From NCBI RefSeq assembly GCF_015207255.1, contig NZ_JADEXG010000035.1, forward strand, positions 1 through 51,705: 51,705 bases of DNA. Direction: 5' to 3'. Under the pieces are notes generated by a model that was not told where the DNA came from, made no database searches, and worked only from the letters and a program-made list of their open reading frames with translations. This document shows positions 25,678 through 35,636 of this stretch, one piece after another (position 1 is the stretch's first letter; each line of letters opens with the position of its first letter). The position numbers and the translations under genes were made by a program. The stretch is from Vasconcelosia minhoensis LEGE 07310 (GTDB taxonomy: Bacteria; Cyanobacteriota; Cyanobacteriia; Phormidesmidales; Phormidesmidaceae).

Positions 25678-26475
25678 GTGACTTCTGATCTCCCCTCCTA
25701 CCAGCTGCCCCAATTCGCCGCTAAACAGCGCTGCACGGTAACGGTAACCCAGATCGGCTGGCTGGGCAGCCGGGCGGCGGCGGCCAAGGCGGACTGCGGC
25801 AGCATTTCTGAGCTGCTGGAGAAAATTGGTCGAGGCGAGCTGACGGTGGTTTCAACGGCGCTCTTGTCCCAGCCGGTTTCCCCCCGTCGGCAGGAAATCT
25901 CGTCTCTATTCCGGCCTCTACTCCGGCTGATCCTAATGGGAATCGGCGCAGCCCTGATTCTAGCCCTGCTACTCTATATTGCCGATCGGCTGCTGCCCCA
26001 AGCCGCTAGGATAGACCCGGCTGCCGTCAAAACCCCCGCCGTCGGCGACATTGTGGCTGGATTTGAAATTACCGACGACTACCACATCCGCCCCTTCCAT
26101 CCCGTCACCGGTGTGGCCAACGTGCCCCACAATGGCGTAGACGTCGCTACCCCAATCGGCACCCCGGTCTATGCCGTCGGCCAGACCGGGGATCGGGTGA
26201 CGGTGGACTGCTGGTGGGACGTGGACGGCGGCGGCTGGGTAGCAGACCAGAGCGCCGCATCCTACCCAGGATATGTCTTTCAGTCGCTACACCTGTCTGA
26301 GAACGGCTGTCAGTCAGGACAGGCTCAGGCGGGAGACGAGATCGCATATACCGGCAACAGCGGCCTGGGCACCGGCGAGCACTACGACTTTCGGGTCAAG
26401 ATCAGCGGCGCCTACGTGCCGCCGGGAGAAATCTATTTGGAATCGGCCCTGACCGGTAAGCCACCCCGCCAGTAG
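25678..26475 (+). CDS. M23-type peptidase-like membrane protein with altered HxH motif
   Basis: The 265-residue protein has a cytosolic N-terminal domain (about 75 residues) and one membrane span (about 81-102, RLILMGIGAALILALLLYIA). The extracytoplasmic domain resembles M23 lysostaphin-type endopeptidases. The HxxxD pair is visible in PHNGVDVATPIGTPVYAV, and FQSLHLSENG and GDEIAYTGNSGLGTGEHYDF follow the fold. The usual HLH of M23 enzymes reads HYD, so one Zn2+ ligand position is Asp. It may be a variant peptidase or a non-catalytic regulator. The start codon is GTG at 25678, and no upstream alternative exists. Confidence 0.75.
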   Translation: MTSDLPSYQLPQFAAKQRCTVTVTQIGWLGSRAAAAKADCGSISELLEKIGRGELTVVSTALLSQPVSPRRQEISSLFRPLLRLILMGIGAALILALLLYIADRLLPQAARIDPAAVKTPAVGDIVAGFEITDDYHIRPFHPVTGVANVPHNGVDVATPIGTPVYAVGQTGDRVTVDCWWDVDGGGWVADQSAASYPGYVFQSLHLSENGCQSGQAQAGDEIAYTGNSGLGTGEHYDFRVKISGAYVPPGEIYLESALTGKPPRQ

Positions 26476-26780
26476 TTTCTAGTCATCCTCAGCAAGTCAC
26501 CGAGCTCATTGCTCCTTGAGGCAAAGGTTCGTAGTGATGACAACAGCAGCCTCAAATCGAGTTCGGTACTTTGGCACCAGGTTTAAATCTCATCTGGGTG
26601 ACCTTAAGAGAAAATCAGCTCCCCCAGCGAGTCAGACCCATTTTGCTGTAACATTTGATTATAAAAATTTATATTCTGACATATTCATCTACCTGCGGTC
26701 GGATCAACAGACGAGCTTGGTGTGTCAGAATGGTTGCGGTTTTGCCAACTCGTCAGGAAATTTTGGAGTAGGCCCAATTC
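26476..26780 (+). other. Noncoding region upstream of ndhF
   Basis: This 305-base gap carries no gene I can support. A frame from 26516 runs into ndhF out of phase and lacks any family resemblance. An AT-rich stretch at about 26650-26690 is the likeliest promoter zone for ndhF-ndhD. I do not find a clean -35/-10 pair. Confidence 0.4.
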
Positions 26781-28850
26781 ATGGAATCCGTAGAGGCTAT
26801 CTATCAATACGCCTGGCTCATACCCACGCTTCCCCTTATGGGAGCAATGGTGGTGGGCCTCGGGCTAATCAGCTACAACGACGCGACTAACCGGCTGAGA
26901 AAGCCCACTGCTGCCTTTATTGTGACGTTGCTGGGGGCCGCCATGGCGCTCTCGTTCGCGCTGCTCTACAGTCAGGTGCAGGGGCACGAGGCTTATCACT
27001 ATTTATTTGAATGGGTATCGGTTGGCGATTTTCACCTGTCGATGGGCTATGTGATCGACCCGATTACCGCCCTGATGCTGGTGATTGTCACGACTGTGGC
27101 CTTTTTGGTCATGGTCTACACCGACGGCTATATGGCCCATGACCCTGGCTATGTTCGCTTTTATGCCTATTTGAGTCTATTCAGCTCCTCTATGCTGGGT
27201 CTGGTAGTCAGCCCTAATCTGCTCCAAGTTTACGTTTTCTGGGAGCTGGTGGGGATGTGCTCCTATCTGCTGATTGGTTTTTGGTATGACCGCAAACCCG
27301 CCGCTGACGCCTGTCAGAAAGCCTTTGTGACGAACCGGGTGGGCGACTTTGGCCTGCTGCTGGGAATGATTGGCCTGTTCTGGGCGACCGGCACCTTTGA
27401 GTTTGAGCTGATGGGCGACCGGCTGAGTCAGCTGGTTGAGCTGGGGATGATCCCCGGCGCACTAGCGGCGCTGTTTGCCATTCTGGTCTTTATGGGGCCG
27501 GTGGCCAAGTCGGCCCAGTTCCCGCTGCATGTGTGGCTGCCCGACGCGATGGAAGGCCCCACCCCGATTTCGGCTCTGATCCACGCGGCTACGATGGTGG
27601 CTGCGGGCGTCTTTCTGATTGCCCGGATGTATCCCGTATTCGAGGATATCCCGACGGCGATGAGCGTGATTGCCTGGACGGGCGCGATTACCGCCTTCCT
27701 CGGCGCTTCGATCGCGATTACGCAGAACGATATTAAGAAGGGGCTAGCCTTTTCAACCATGTCCCAGCTGGGCTACATGGTGATGGCGATGGGCGTCGGT
27801 GCCTACAGCGCTGGCCTGTTCCACCTGATGACCCATGCCTACTTCAAGGCCATGCTGTTCCTAGGCTCGGGCTCAGTGATCCACGGTATGGAAGAAGTGG
27901 TCGGCCACGACCCGGCCCTGGCCCAGGATATGCGGCTGATGGGCGGCCTGCGCAAGTATATGCCGATTACGGCGATTACCTTTTTGGTGGGAACGCTGGC
28001 GATTTCTGGCCTGCCGCCCTTTGCCGGGTTCTGGTCCAAGGACGAGATTCTGGGCTCAGTATTTGCAGTCAATCCGGCCCTCTGGGCGATTGGCTGGCTG
28101 ACGGCGGGGATCACGTCCTTCTATATGTTCCGAATGTATTTCTCAACCTTCGAAGGCGAGTTTCGCGGTACGGACAAGGGGATTCAAAAGCAGCTGAAGC
28201 ACGAGCAGTTTCAGCGCATGGGTATGTCCCTCGGACCGGGGGCGATGAGCACCCAGGAGCTGGCCCTGGAGGAAGAAACCGATCACGGCCACCATGCCGA
28301 GAAGCCCCACGAGTCCGCCCTGTCGATGACCCTGCCGCTGATAGCGCTGGCGATTCCCTCGCTGCTGATTGGCCTAGTGGGGACGCCTTTTGCCAACTAT
28401 TTTGAAGCCTTTATCCACCCGCCCGGTGAGGTGGTAACAGTGGCCGAGCTGGCCGAGGCGTTTGAACTCAGCGAATTTGTCCGAATGGCAGGGCTGTCAG
28501 TGGCGATCTCTGTCGTCGGCATCATCGTAGCGGTGCTGATGTACCGGACGCGGCAGATTAGTGCTAGCGCGATCGCGGCCAAAATTCCCTTCTTCTACCA
28601 GCTCTCGCTCAACAAGTGGTACATCGACGACCTCTACGAAGTCCTCTTCGTCCAGGGCAGCCGCAATATAGCTAAGCAGGTGCTCGAAATCGACACCCGA
28701 ATTGTCGATGGCGTCGTCAACCTGGCGGGCTTCGTCACCCTGATTACCGGCGAAGGGCTGAAATATTTTGAAACCGGTCGGGCTCAGTTCTATGCGCTGA
28801 TCATCTTTGGCGCAGTCATCGGCCTGGTGGTCGCCTCGGGGATCACCTAA
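26781..28850 (+). CDS. ndhF: NDH-1 subunit 5 (NdhF1)
   Basis: NdhF is a proton-pumping antiporter-like subunit of the photosynthetic NDH-1 complex in the thylakoid membrane. It acts in respiration and cyclic electron flow. The 689-residue protein has multiple spans, the conserved core LHVWLPDAMEGPTPISALIH with its key Lys and His residues, NDIKKGLAFSTMSQLGYM, and the SGLPPFAGFWSKDEIL loop. The long C-terminal region includes the lateral helix and last span typical of subunit 5. The pairing with ndhD and close similarity to the NdhF1 type argue against the CO2-uptake NdhF3/F4 forms. ndhD follows after 57 bases. Confidence 0.96.
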   Translation: MESVEAIYQYAWLIPTLPLMGAMVVGLGLISYNDATNRLRKPTAAFIVTLLGAAMALSFALLYSQVQGHEAYHYLFEWVSVGDFHLSMGYVIDPITALMLVIVTTVAFLVMVYTDGYMAHDPGYVRFYAYLSLFSSSMLGLVVSPNLLQVYVFWELVGMCSYLLIGFWYDRKPAADACQKAFVTNRVGDFGLLLGMIGLFWATGTFEFELMGDRLSQLVELGMIPGALAALFAILVFMGPVAKSAQFPLHVWLPDAMEGPTPISALIHAATMVAAGVFLIARMYPVFEDIPTAMSVIAWTGAITAFLGASIAITQNDIKKGLAFSTMSQLGYMVMAMGVGAYSAGLFHLMTHAYFKAMLFLGSGSVIHGMEEVVGHDPALAQDMRLMGGLRKYMPITAITFLVGTLAISGLPPFAGFWSKDEILGSVFAVNPALWAIGWLTAGITSFYMFRMYFSTFEGEFRGTDKGIQKQLKHEQFQRMGMSLGPGAMSTQELALEEETDHGHHAEKPHESALSMTLPLIALAIPSLLIGLVGTPFANYFEAFIHPPGEVVTVAELAEAFELSEFVRMAGLSVAISVVGIIVAVLMYRTRQISASAIAAKIPFFYQLSLNKWYIDDLYEVLFVQGSRNIAKQVLEIDTRIVDGVVNLAGFVTLITGEGLKYFETGRAQFYALIIFGAVIGLVVASGIT

Positions 28851-28907
28851 GTTTTTTGTAAATCGGCGCTTTGAGTTAATCCGCCGCGCTATCACCGCTG
28901 TATTTTT

Positions 28908-30485
28908 ATGGACACCGCTCAATTTCCCTGGCTGACGACAATCATTCTCTTTCCGTTCTTAGCCGCTTTTGCTATCCCCTTTATTCCTGACCGAGAAGGG
29001 AAAACCATTCGCTGGTATGCGCTAACCGTCGGTCTGATTGACTTTGCGCTGATTATCTACGCCTTTGTCACCCAGTATGACATTCACAGCTCGGGTATGC
29101 AGCTGGTGGAGAGCTACACCTGGGTGCCGGCCCTCGACCTGAAATGGTCAGTGGGCGTAGATGGTCTGTCGATGCCGCTGGTGATGCTGACCGGCTTTAT
29201 CACCACCCTGGCGATTCTGGCCTCCTGGCCGGTGACGCTGAAGCCGCGGCTGTTTTACTTCCTGATGCTGGCGATGTACGCAGGGCAGATTGGCGTGTTT
29301 GCCGTGCAGGATATGCTGCTGTTCTTCCTGATGTGGGAGCTGGAGCTGCTGCCGGTCTACCTGCTGCTGTCGATCTGGGGCGGCAAGCGGCGGCTCTACG
29401 CGGCGACGAAGTTTATTCTCTATACCGCGGGCGGTTCGCTGTTTATCCTGGTGGCGGCGCTGGCGATGGCCTTCTACGGCGATACGGTCACTTTTGACAT
29501 GCGATCGCTGATGGCGAAGGATTTTCCGATCAATCTACAGCTGCTGCTCTACGGCGGCTTTTTGATTGCCTACGCGGTAAAGCTGCCGATTTTTCCGCTG
29601 CATACCTGGCTGCCCGACGCCCACGGCGAAGCGACTGCGCCGGTACATATGCTGCTGGCGGGCATTCTGCTGAAGATGGGCGGCTATGCGATCATCCGCA
29701 TGAACGTGGAAATGCTGCCCGAGGCCCATGCCCGGTTCGCGCCGATCTTAGTCATTTTTGGCGTGGTAAACATTATCTACGCCGCCCTGACCTCCTTTGC
29801 CCAGCGCAATCTCAAGCGTAAGATTGCCTATTCATCGATCTCCCATATGGGCTTTGTGCTGATTGGCCTGGCTTCTTTTACCAACCTGGGGCTGAGCGGC
29901 GCGGTGCTGCAAATGGTCTCCCACGGTCTGATTGGGGCAAGCCTGTTCTTCCTGGTGGGGGCCACCTACGATCGCACCCATACGCTAATCCTGAGTGAAA
30001 TGGGCGGCGTTGGCAAAAAGATGCCGAAGATTTTTGCCATGTTTACCACCTGCTCGATGGCGTCTCTGGCGCTGCCAGGAATGAGCGGCTTTGTAGCGGA
30101 GCTAATGGTGTTTGTCGGGTTTGCTACCAGCGATGCCTACAGCTTTAGCTTTAAGCTGATTATTTTAGCGCTGATGGCAGTAGGGGTTATCCTCACGCCG
30201 ATCTATCTGCTCTCGATGCTGCGGGAGATTTTCTACGGTCCCGAAAATCAAGAGCTGACCTCCCATGAGGTGCTGGTCGATGCGGAACCGCGCGAGGTAT
30301 TTATCATTGCCTGCCTGCTGATTCCGATTATTGGCTTTGGCTTCTACCCGAAGCTGCTGACGCAGATCTACGATGCCAAAACGGTACAGCTAACCGAGCA
30401 GCTGCGTGCAGAATCCTTTTTAGTCGCGGAGACGGTTGAGCCGCCGCTGGCTCTAGTGGGAAGAGCACCCAAAATCGGTGAATAG
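28908..30485 (+). CDS. ndhD: NDH-1 subunit 4 (NdhD1)
   Basis: NdhD is the second antiporter-like proton-pumping subunit of the NDH-1 membrane arm. The 525-residue protein has about 14 spans, [20 protein letters not shown] near the start, [20 protein letters not shown]-like loops, [20 protein letters not shown], and [20 protein letters not shown]. These are subunit 4 hallmarks. With ndhF it forms the core pair of the NDH-1L respiratory/cyclic complex. Confidence 0.96.
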   Translation: MDTAQFPWLTTIILFPFLAAFAIPFIPDREGKTIRWYALTVGLIDFALIIYAFVTQYDIHSSGMQLVESYTWVPALDLKWSVGVDGLSMPLVMLTGFITTLAILASWPVTLKPRLFYFLMLAMYAGQIGVFAVQDMLLFFLMWELELLPVYLLLSIWGGKRRLYAATKFILYTAGGSLFILVAALAMAFYGDTVTFDMRSLMAKDFPINLQLLLYGGFLIAYAVKLPIFPLHTWLPDAHGEATAPVHMLLAGILLKMGGYAIIRMNVEMLPEAHARFAPILVIFGVVNIIYAALTSFAQRNLKRKIAYSSISHMGFVLIGLASFTNLGLSGAVLQMVSHGLIGASLFFLVGATYDRTHTLILSEMGGVGKKMPKIFAMFTTCSMASLALPGMSGFVAELMVFVGFATSDAYSFSFKLIILALMAVGVILTPIYLLSMLREIFYGPENQELTSHEVLVDAEPREVFIIACLLIPIIGFGFYPKLLTQIYDAKTVQLTEQLRAESFLVAETVEPPLALVGRAPKIGE

Positions 30486-30496
30486 AAATTTTTCGG

Positions 30497-30542
30497 CTTG
30501 ACAAAAGCTGAATATTTCTCTATTTCTATACAGTCTGTCAAG
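30497..30542 (+). promoter_or_regulatory. Possible promoter/inverted repeat between ndhD and ftsW
   Basis: CTTGACA (30497-30503) and TGTCAAG (30536-30542) are perfect inverted copies separated by 32 bases. The first contains a consensus -35 hexamer TTGACA. The hexamer 17 bases downstream, TATTTC, is only a weak -10. This could be an ftsW promoter, an operator, or chance. Confidence 0.3.
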
Positions 30543-30554
30543 TAGGGCTGACCT

Positions 30555-31895
30555 TTGAATCGTCTAAATCGTCGCTTTGCGGGTGCTGTTTCTTTCTTTT
30601 CTATTCAGGACTGGGCGTTAGAAGCTCGGCTGCTGCGCTGGCTGACGATGCTGTGGCTGTCAGTAGGTCTAGTCGTCCTGTTCTCAGCGTCTTATCCAGT
30701 TGCTAACGCTGAGACTGGAGACGGGGCTCGCTACTTCAAAATCCAGCTGCTCTATATTTTAGTGGGGCTGCTGCTGTCGCGGTGGGTCACCCGGCATCCG
30801 CTACGGCATCTAATCCGGCTATCGGGGATTGCCCTGCTGGTCTCTATGTCCATGATTCTGGCGACTCATATCCCCGGCTTAGGCGTCTCTGTCAACGGGG
30901 CGACGCGCTGGCTGCCGCTAGGGCCGTTTTTGCTCCAGCCGTCTGAGCTGATGAAGCCCTTTCTGGTGCTGCACGGAGCGCAGCTTTTTGGCCGCTGGCA
31001 TCGGCTGTCGCTGCGGCGGCGGCTGTCCTGGCTGGGTATCTATGCGACGGGGCTGGCGCTGATTCTGACGCAGCCTAACTTGAGTACGACAGCGGTTTGT
31101 GGCACGACGCTTTGGCTGATTGCGCTGGCGGCGGGACTGCCCTACAGTCAGCTGCTGCTGACGGCCTTTAGCGGCCTGTTGGCAGCACTTATCAGCGTCA
31201 GCCTCAAGTCCTATCAGCGCGATCGCATTGTCTCTTTTCTCAATCCCTGGGCCGATGCTGACGGCAACGGCTATCAGCTGATCCAGAGTCTGCTGGCGGT
31301 GGGGTCCGGCGGCACCTGGGGCAGCGGCTATGGACTATCGCAGCAAAAGCTATTTTTTCTGCCGATTCAGTATACCGACTTTATCTTTTCGGTCTATGCC
31401 GAAGAATTTGGTTTTGTCGGCAGCGTCATGCTGCTGATCTTTCTGGCGGTCTACAGCACGGTGACGCTGGTGGTGGCGCTGCGAGCTAAACAGCCAATTC
31501 ATCGCCTGGTTGCAATCGGCTGTATGGTGCTGCTGGTGGGGCAGTCGCTGGTCAACATTGGCGTGGCGATTGGGGCACTGCCGACGACCGGTCTGCCCTT
31601 TCCGCTGATGAGCTATGGCGGCAGCTCGATGATTGCCAGCCTGGTGACGGCGGGCATTTTGATCCGCGTCGCGCGCGAGTCAAAGGAGTCGGAAGTGATA
31701 AAGCTACCCCTGCTACTACCGCAGCGGTCTTCTTCCACATCCCCCACGACCTCTCCGGATTCGCCCTCAGCGGTATCGCCGAAGCTGTCCCCAGAGTCAG
31801 ATTCATCTCCAGCACCGGCTCCAGCTGCCCGGCGCCGGCGCCGCCAGAAGCGATCCGAAGCCGCAACAGGCAAGCCCTCTCCGGTCCAGACCTAG
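30555..31895 (+). CDS. ftsW: Septal peptidoglycan polymerase FtsW
   Basis: FtsW is the SEDS-family glycosyltransferase that polymerises septal peptidoglycan with a class B PBP. The 446-residue protein has ten expected spans. Family motifs are NGATRWLPLGPFLLQPSELM, QKLFFLPIQYTDFIFSVYAE (with the catalytic Asp in TDF) and LPFPLMSYGGSSM. A Ser/Pro-rich cytosolic tail of about 60 residues, ending in a basic patch, follows the last span. The start is TTG at 30555 with AGGG upstream. ccdA follows 77 bases later, an order I have seen in other cyanobacteria. Confidence 0.93.
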   Translation: MNRLNRRFAGAVSFFSIQDWALEARLLRWLTMLWLSVGLVVLFSASYPVANAETGDGARYFKIQLLYILVGLLLSRWVTRHPLRHLIRLSGIALLVSMSMILATHIPGLGVSVNGATRWLPLGPFLLQPSELMKPFLVLHGAQLFGRWHRLSLRRRLSWLGIYATGLALILTQPNLSTTAVCGTTLWLIALAAGLPYSQLLLTAFSGLLAALISVSLKSYQRDRIVSFLNPWADADGNGYQLIQSLLAVGSGGTWGSGYGLSQQKLFFLPIQYTDFIFSVYAEEFGFVGSVMLLIFLAVYSTVTLVVALRAKQPIHRLVAIGCMVLLVGQSLVNIGVAIGALPTTGLPFPLMSYGGSSMIASLVTAGILIRVARESKESEVIKLPLLLPQRSSSTSPTTSPDSPSAVSPKLSPESDSSPAPAPAARRRRRQKRSEAATGKPSPVQT

Positions 31896-31972
31896 GTCTC
31901 CTTTAAGGACAGTTAATGAGAGACGGTTAATCATTCGATACAATTGAATAGACCCAAAGCCCAAGGTAGCCC

Positions 31973-32713
31973 ATGTGGGATCGGCTTCAGATCTTTCTCT
32001 ACGACCTCAGTCAGAGTGCAAACGGTTGGGTAGAAGGTCAGCTAGGGCAGCTGTCGCCGATCAGCATCGGCGTGATTGCGCTAGCCGGGCTGCTGACCAG
32101 CCTCACCCCCTGTATGCTATCCATACTGCCGATTACGATTGGCTACATGGGCAGCTACGAGATTAAGGACCGCTGGCAGGCCGCCGGGCAGTCTATGTGG
32201 TTTGCCTTTGGCCTGGCGACGACGCTAGCCGGGCTGGGGATCGCCGCCAGCAGTCTGGGCTGGGTATATGGCCAGATTGGGATTGGGCTGCCAATTGTGG
32301 TGAGCGCGATCGCAATCCTCATGGGTCTGAACCTGCTGGAAGCATTGCCGCTGCCGCCGCTGCCCGCCTTCACCGATATTGATTTCTTACAGAACGATAT
32401 TCCCCGCTCAATTAAGTCCTACCTGCTGGGCCTGACCTTTGGCCTGGTGGCTTCCCCCTGTAGCACGCCGGTCCTGGCAACGCTGCTGGCCTGGGTAGGG
32501 CAAAAAGGCGATCCTGTCCTAGGCAGCTCGCTGCTGCTGGCCTACGCGCTGGGCTATGTCGCGCCGCTGGTGGTGGCTGGCATTTTTACCGCGTCAATCA
32601 AACAATTTTTGTCGATTCGTAAATGGTCGGGGTGGATTTCGCCGGTGAGCGGAGTGCTGCTGATTGGGTTTGGGGTTTTCTCGCTGGTGTCGCGGCTGGG
32701 GGCGGTGGTTTAG
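31973..32713 (+). CDS. ccdA: Cytochrome c biogenesis protein CcdA
   Basis: CcdA carries reducing equivalents across the thylakoid or cytoplasmic membrane to keep apocytochrome c thiols reduced for haem ligation. The 246-residue protein has about six spans and two conserved redox Cys, in LTSLTPCMLSILP and in LVASPCSTPVLATLL. It is followed by ccs1 after 100 bases, and the pair forms part of the System II maturation route for cytochromes f and c6. Confidence 0.95.
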   Translation: MWDRLQIFLYDLSQSANGWVEGQLGQLSPISIGVIALAGLLTSLTPCMLSILPITIGYMGSYEIKDRWQAAGQSMWFAFGLATTLAGLGIAASSLGWVYGQIGIGLPIVVSAIAILMGLNLLEALPLPPLPAFTDIDFLQNDIPRSIKSYLLGLTFGLVASPCSTPVLATLLAWVGQKGDPVLGSSLLLAYALGYVAPLVVAGIFTASIKQFLSIRKWSGWISPVSGVLLIGFGVFSLVSRLGAVV

Positions 32714-32813
32714 GGTAGATGGGTGAAGGGTGGATGGGTAGGGGCATGGTCCCCATGCCCTCATAGGGTTAGGTGCGGAGGATTGGGTTGAAGAGGGTCT
32801 AAGTAGGTAAAGC

Positions 32814-34193
32814 ATGGATGGGTTGACTGGGGTGAGGCGGTATTTTCGAAAGGATTTGGTGCCTTTGCTGGCAGATTTGCGGCTGGCGATTGTGCTGCTG
32901 CTTGCGATCGCGGTTTTTAGCGTTAGCGGTACCGTGATTGAGCAGGGGCAATCGCTGTCGTATTATCAGACCAACTATCCTGAGGAGCCTGCCCTGTTTG
33001 GCTTTCTCAGCTGGAAAGTGCTGCTGACGCTGGGGCTGGACCATGTTTACCGCACCTGGTGGTTTCTGTCGCTGCTGATTCTGTTTGGGGCTAGCCTGAC
33101 CGCCTGCACCTTTACCCGCCAGATTACGGCGCTGCGCTGGTTTTCTCGCACCTGGAATTTCTATAGCAAACCGCGCCAGTTTGAGAAAATGGCCCTGAGT
33201 ACGGAGCTGAGTCAGGGATCGCTCGACCAGCTCACGCCGCTATTGGAACAGCGCCGCTATCGGATTTTTCGGCGGGATGATTCGCTCTATGCGCATAAGG
33301 GGCTGGTCGGGCGGATTGGCCCGATTGTCGTCCATGCCAGTATGCTGCTGATTTTGCTGGGGGCGATGTGGGGGGCAATGACTGGCTTCTTTGCCCAGGA
33401 GATGGTGCCCAGCGGCCAGACCTTTCAGATTCGCAACATCTTTGACGCAGGACCCTGGGCAGCGGCACAGATTCCCAAGGACTGGTCCGTCCACGTCAAT
33501 CGCTTCTGGATTGACTATACGCCCGAGGGCCGGATTGAACAGTTTTATTCTGACCTCTCCGTGCTCGACCGACAGGGCGAAGAAGTCAAACGCAAAACCA
33601 TTTGGGTAAATCAGCCGCTGCGCTATGGTCGGGTGACGCTCTATCAGGCTGACTGGGCCGTTGCGGCGGTGCGGGTGCGGATCAACAATAGCCCAACTTT
33701 TCAGCTACCGATGGCTGAACTCGAAGCCCAGGGCGGCAGGCTCTGGGGCACCTGGGTGCCGACTAAGCCCGACCTGAGTGCAGGCGTTTCTCTAGTCGCT
33801 AGAGACTTGCAGGGAACGCTGCTGGTCTATGGCCAAACGGGGGAGCTGATCTCGACCGTGCGAGCAGGGATGGCGACTGAGGTCAATGGCGTCAACCTGA
33901 TTGTCGAAGACTTAATCGGCAGCACCGGCCTGCAAATCAAGGCCGACCCGGGAATTCCGCTGGTCTATACCGGCTTCGGTTTACTCATGGTCGGCGTGAT
34001 GATGAGCTATGTCTCACACTCCCAGGTCTGGGCGCTGCAGGTGGGCGAACGGCTCTATGTCGGCGGTCGAACCAATCGAGCCCAGGTCAGCTTTGAACGA
34101 GAATTCGTCGGCATCCTGGATCGGCTGACTGACGATACCGATGAGAGCCTGAAGTTAACTCCTCGGGAAGACGTGCCAGCCGTTGTTGACTGA
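32814..34193 (+). CDS. ccs1: Cytochrome c biogenesis protein Ccs1 (ResB/CcsB)
   Basis: Ccs1 acts with CcsA in System II haem attachment to c-type apocytochromes on the lumenal side. The 459-residue protein has N-terminal spans ([20 protein letters not shown], then [19 protein letters not shown]) and a third span at about residue 165 ([19 protein letters not shown]) with its conserved His. A large lumenal domain ([20 protein letters not shown]) and a last span near residue 386 complete it. ccsA is not in this window. Confidence 0.95.
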   Translation: MDGLTGVRRYFRKDLVPLLADLRLAIVLLLAIAVFSVSGTVIEQGQSLSYYQTNYPEEPALFGFLSWKVLLTLGLDHVYRTWWFLSLLILFGASLTACTFTRQITALRWFSRTWNFYSKPRQFEKMALSTELSQGSLDQLTPLLEQRRYRIFRRDDSLYAHKGLVGRIGPIVVHASMLLILLGAMWGAMTGFFAQEMVPSGQTFQIRNIFDAGPWAAAQIPKDWSVHVNRFWIDYTPEGRIEQFYSDLSVLDRQGEEVKRKTIWVNQPLRYGRVTLYQADWAVAAVRVRINNSPTFQLPMAELEAQGGRLWGTWVPTKPDLSAGVSLVARDLQGTLLVYGQTGELISTVRAGMATEVNGVNLIVEDLIGSTGLQIKADPGIPLVYTGFGLLMVGVMMSYVSHSQVWALQVGERLYVGGRTNRAQVSFEREFVGILDRLTDDTDESLKLTPREDVPAVVD

Positions 34194-34229
34194 TAGAGTT
34201 CAAATCAACAAAGTTTTATTGGCACTAAA

Positions 34230-34769
34230 ATGTTTTTTAATGGCTGGAACGCTCTGCTGCAAACGCTAGTAGTCGGCGTCATAGGTTACATCACCATCGT
34301 GGTCTTGCTGCGCGTCTCGGGCAAGCGAACGCTGTCTAAGTGGAATGCCTTTGACTTTGTCGTTACGATTGCCTACGGCTCTATCTTGGCTAGTATGCTG
34401 GTATCGGGTAGCGTTTCTGTACTCCAAGGAATTTTGGCGTTTGCTCTACTGACCTTGTTTCAATTTTCGATTACCTGGCTTGCGGTACAGTCAGACCAGT
34501 TTACTCGATGGATTAAGGCCGAACCGACTCTGCTGCTCTATCAGGGAAAATTTCAGTACGATGCACTCAGACGCGAGCGAGTAACCGAAGGCGAAGTCCT
34601 CGCTGCCCTGCGGGCTAACGGCAGTGCCCTGATCGATGACGTTGAAGCTGTCGTTTTAGAGACTGATGGCGGCTTCAGCGTGATTCAACAAGTTCCGGAC
34701 GGCATAGCGACGGCGCTAAGCGATGTTAGGGGCTATCCGCATCGCGCAGCCGCCCAGAGACAAAGGTAA
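34230..34769 (+). CDS. DUF421 (YetF-type) membrane protein
   Basis: The 179-residue protein has about three N-terminal spans and the DUF421 signatures RVSGKRTLSKWNAFDFVVTI and AYGSILASMLV. A C-terminal cytosolic domain follows, with LLLYQGKFQYDALRRERVTE and LETDGGFSVIQ. Such proteins are small conserved membrane proteins of unclear function, linked to spore resistance in Bacillus. It sits 36 bases after ccs1 and ends convergently with the anti-sigma gene. Confidence 0.85.
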   Translation: MFFNGWNALLQTLVVGVIGYITIVVLLRVSGKRTLSKWNAFDFVVTIAYGSILASMLVSGSVSVLQGILAFALLTLFQFSITWLAVQSDQFTRWIKAEPTLLLYQGKFQYDALRRERVTEGEVLAALRANGSALIDDVEAVVLETDGGFSVIQQVPDGIATALSDVRGYPHRAAAQRQR

Positions 34770-34793
34770 AACGCGAGCTTGAGATGCCTTTGA

Positions 34794-35636
34794 CTAGCCA
34801 GCCGGAAGACTCTGCATCACTAAGGTGCCCCGGGGGCGGGGCGGCGCGTCCACGGACTCAGCCGTGATCAGAAACTGAGTGACCGCCGCTGGATCGGCTG
34901 CGGGCGGTAGGGGAATTTCCTGTGGCAGAAGGCGGCTATCGGCGTCGGTCTCAAACTGTCCGTAGAGCAGGGGGGGCTGGTCAGGGACGAGTCCCCAAAT
35001 TCGATAGACCTGTCCTGCTGGCAGGGCGGGCAAATCCTGCACGGTCACAATCGTGGCCTGCTGCTCGGGCGCAATTGTAATACTGCCGCTGGCTTCAGCC
35101 CTATTCACCGTTCCGGCTAGGGTAAAGACTCGCGGCGGGGCTGGCGCAGTTGCGATCGCAATTTCCGCTTCTTCTAGCTGCTGCTCTAGACTAGCAATCA
35201 CCTCCGCCGCTTCCTGCACCTGGTTCCGCAGTCGCAAATCGTCGATCAGCAATGCGATCAAAGCTGCCGCCGCTAGGCTGCCCAGCCCTAGCCACCAGCC
35301 CTTCTGCGGTGACGCAAGCGACTGAGAGGCAGGCTGCGCCGTGGCAGATGGCCGAACCGAAACCTCGGCAGTCGGCGGGGGAACAATCGACAGGCTAGGT
35401 GAGGCGTTTTCTTGAGGAGTGGCCCGGACCGCCGCCAAAAGGGACGCACGCAGCTCTGGCGGCGGCTCTACGGCGGGCGCCTGCTCAGAGGCAAAGGCAA
35501 CCGTTTGCTGGAGTTCCTTGATTTCGTTCGTCAGTTCGGGGTGCGATCGCAAAATTTCCTCCCACTCCTGTCTTTCCTCAGCATCCAAATCGCCAAGGAC
35601 ATAGCCTGCCATCAGCTCATTCCAGCGTTCCACCAT
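34794..35636 (-). CDS. Anti-sigma factor, RskA-like, without a zinc motif
   Basis: The 280-residue protein is paired with the ECF sigma gene. It has an N-terminal cytosolic domain (MAGYVLGDLDAEERQEWEEI), a proline-rich linker and one span (about 114-132, LGLGSLAAAALIALLIDD). A coiled-coil stretch (residues about 135-160) leads to a periplasmic RskA domain (LPALPAGQVYRIWGLVPDQP). No Cys exists in the protein, so the HxxxCxxC zinc motif is absent. The ATG at 35636 overlaps the sigma stop (TGATG) with AGGAG upstream. It presumably sequesters the sigma factor until an envelope signal triggers proteolysis. Confidence 0.85.
   Translation of the reverse strand: MVERWNELMAGYVLGDLDAEERQEWEEILRSHPELTNEIKELQQTVAFASEQAPAVEPPPELRASLLAAVRATPQENASPSLSIVPPPTAEVSVRPSATAQPASQSLASPQKGWWLGLGSLAAAALIALLIDDLRLRNQVQEAAEVIASLEQQLEEAEIAIATAPAPPRVFTLAGTVNRAEASGSITIAPEQQATIVTVQDLPALPAGQVYRIWGLVPDQPPLLYGQFETDADSRLLPQEIPLPPAADPAAVTQFLITAESVDAPPRPRGTLVMQSLPAG

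Noticed and set aside
26516-26890. Frame upstream of and overlapping ndhF
   Set aside because: Low-complexity, unassigned, and out of phase with ndhF. The AT-rich part is better read as promoter.
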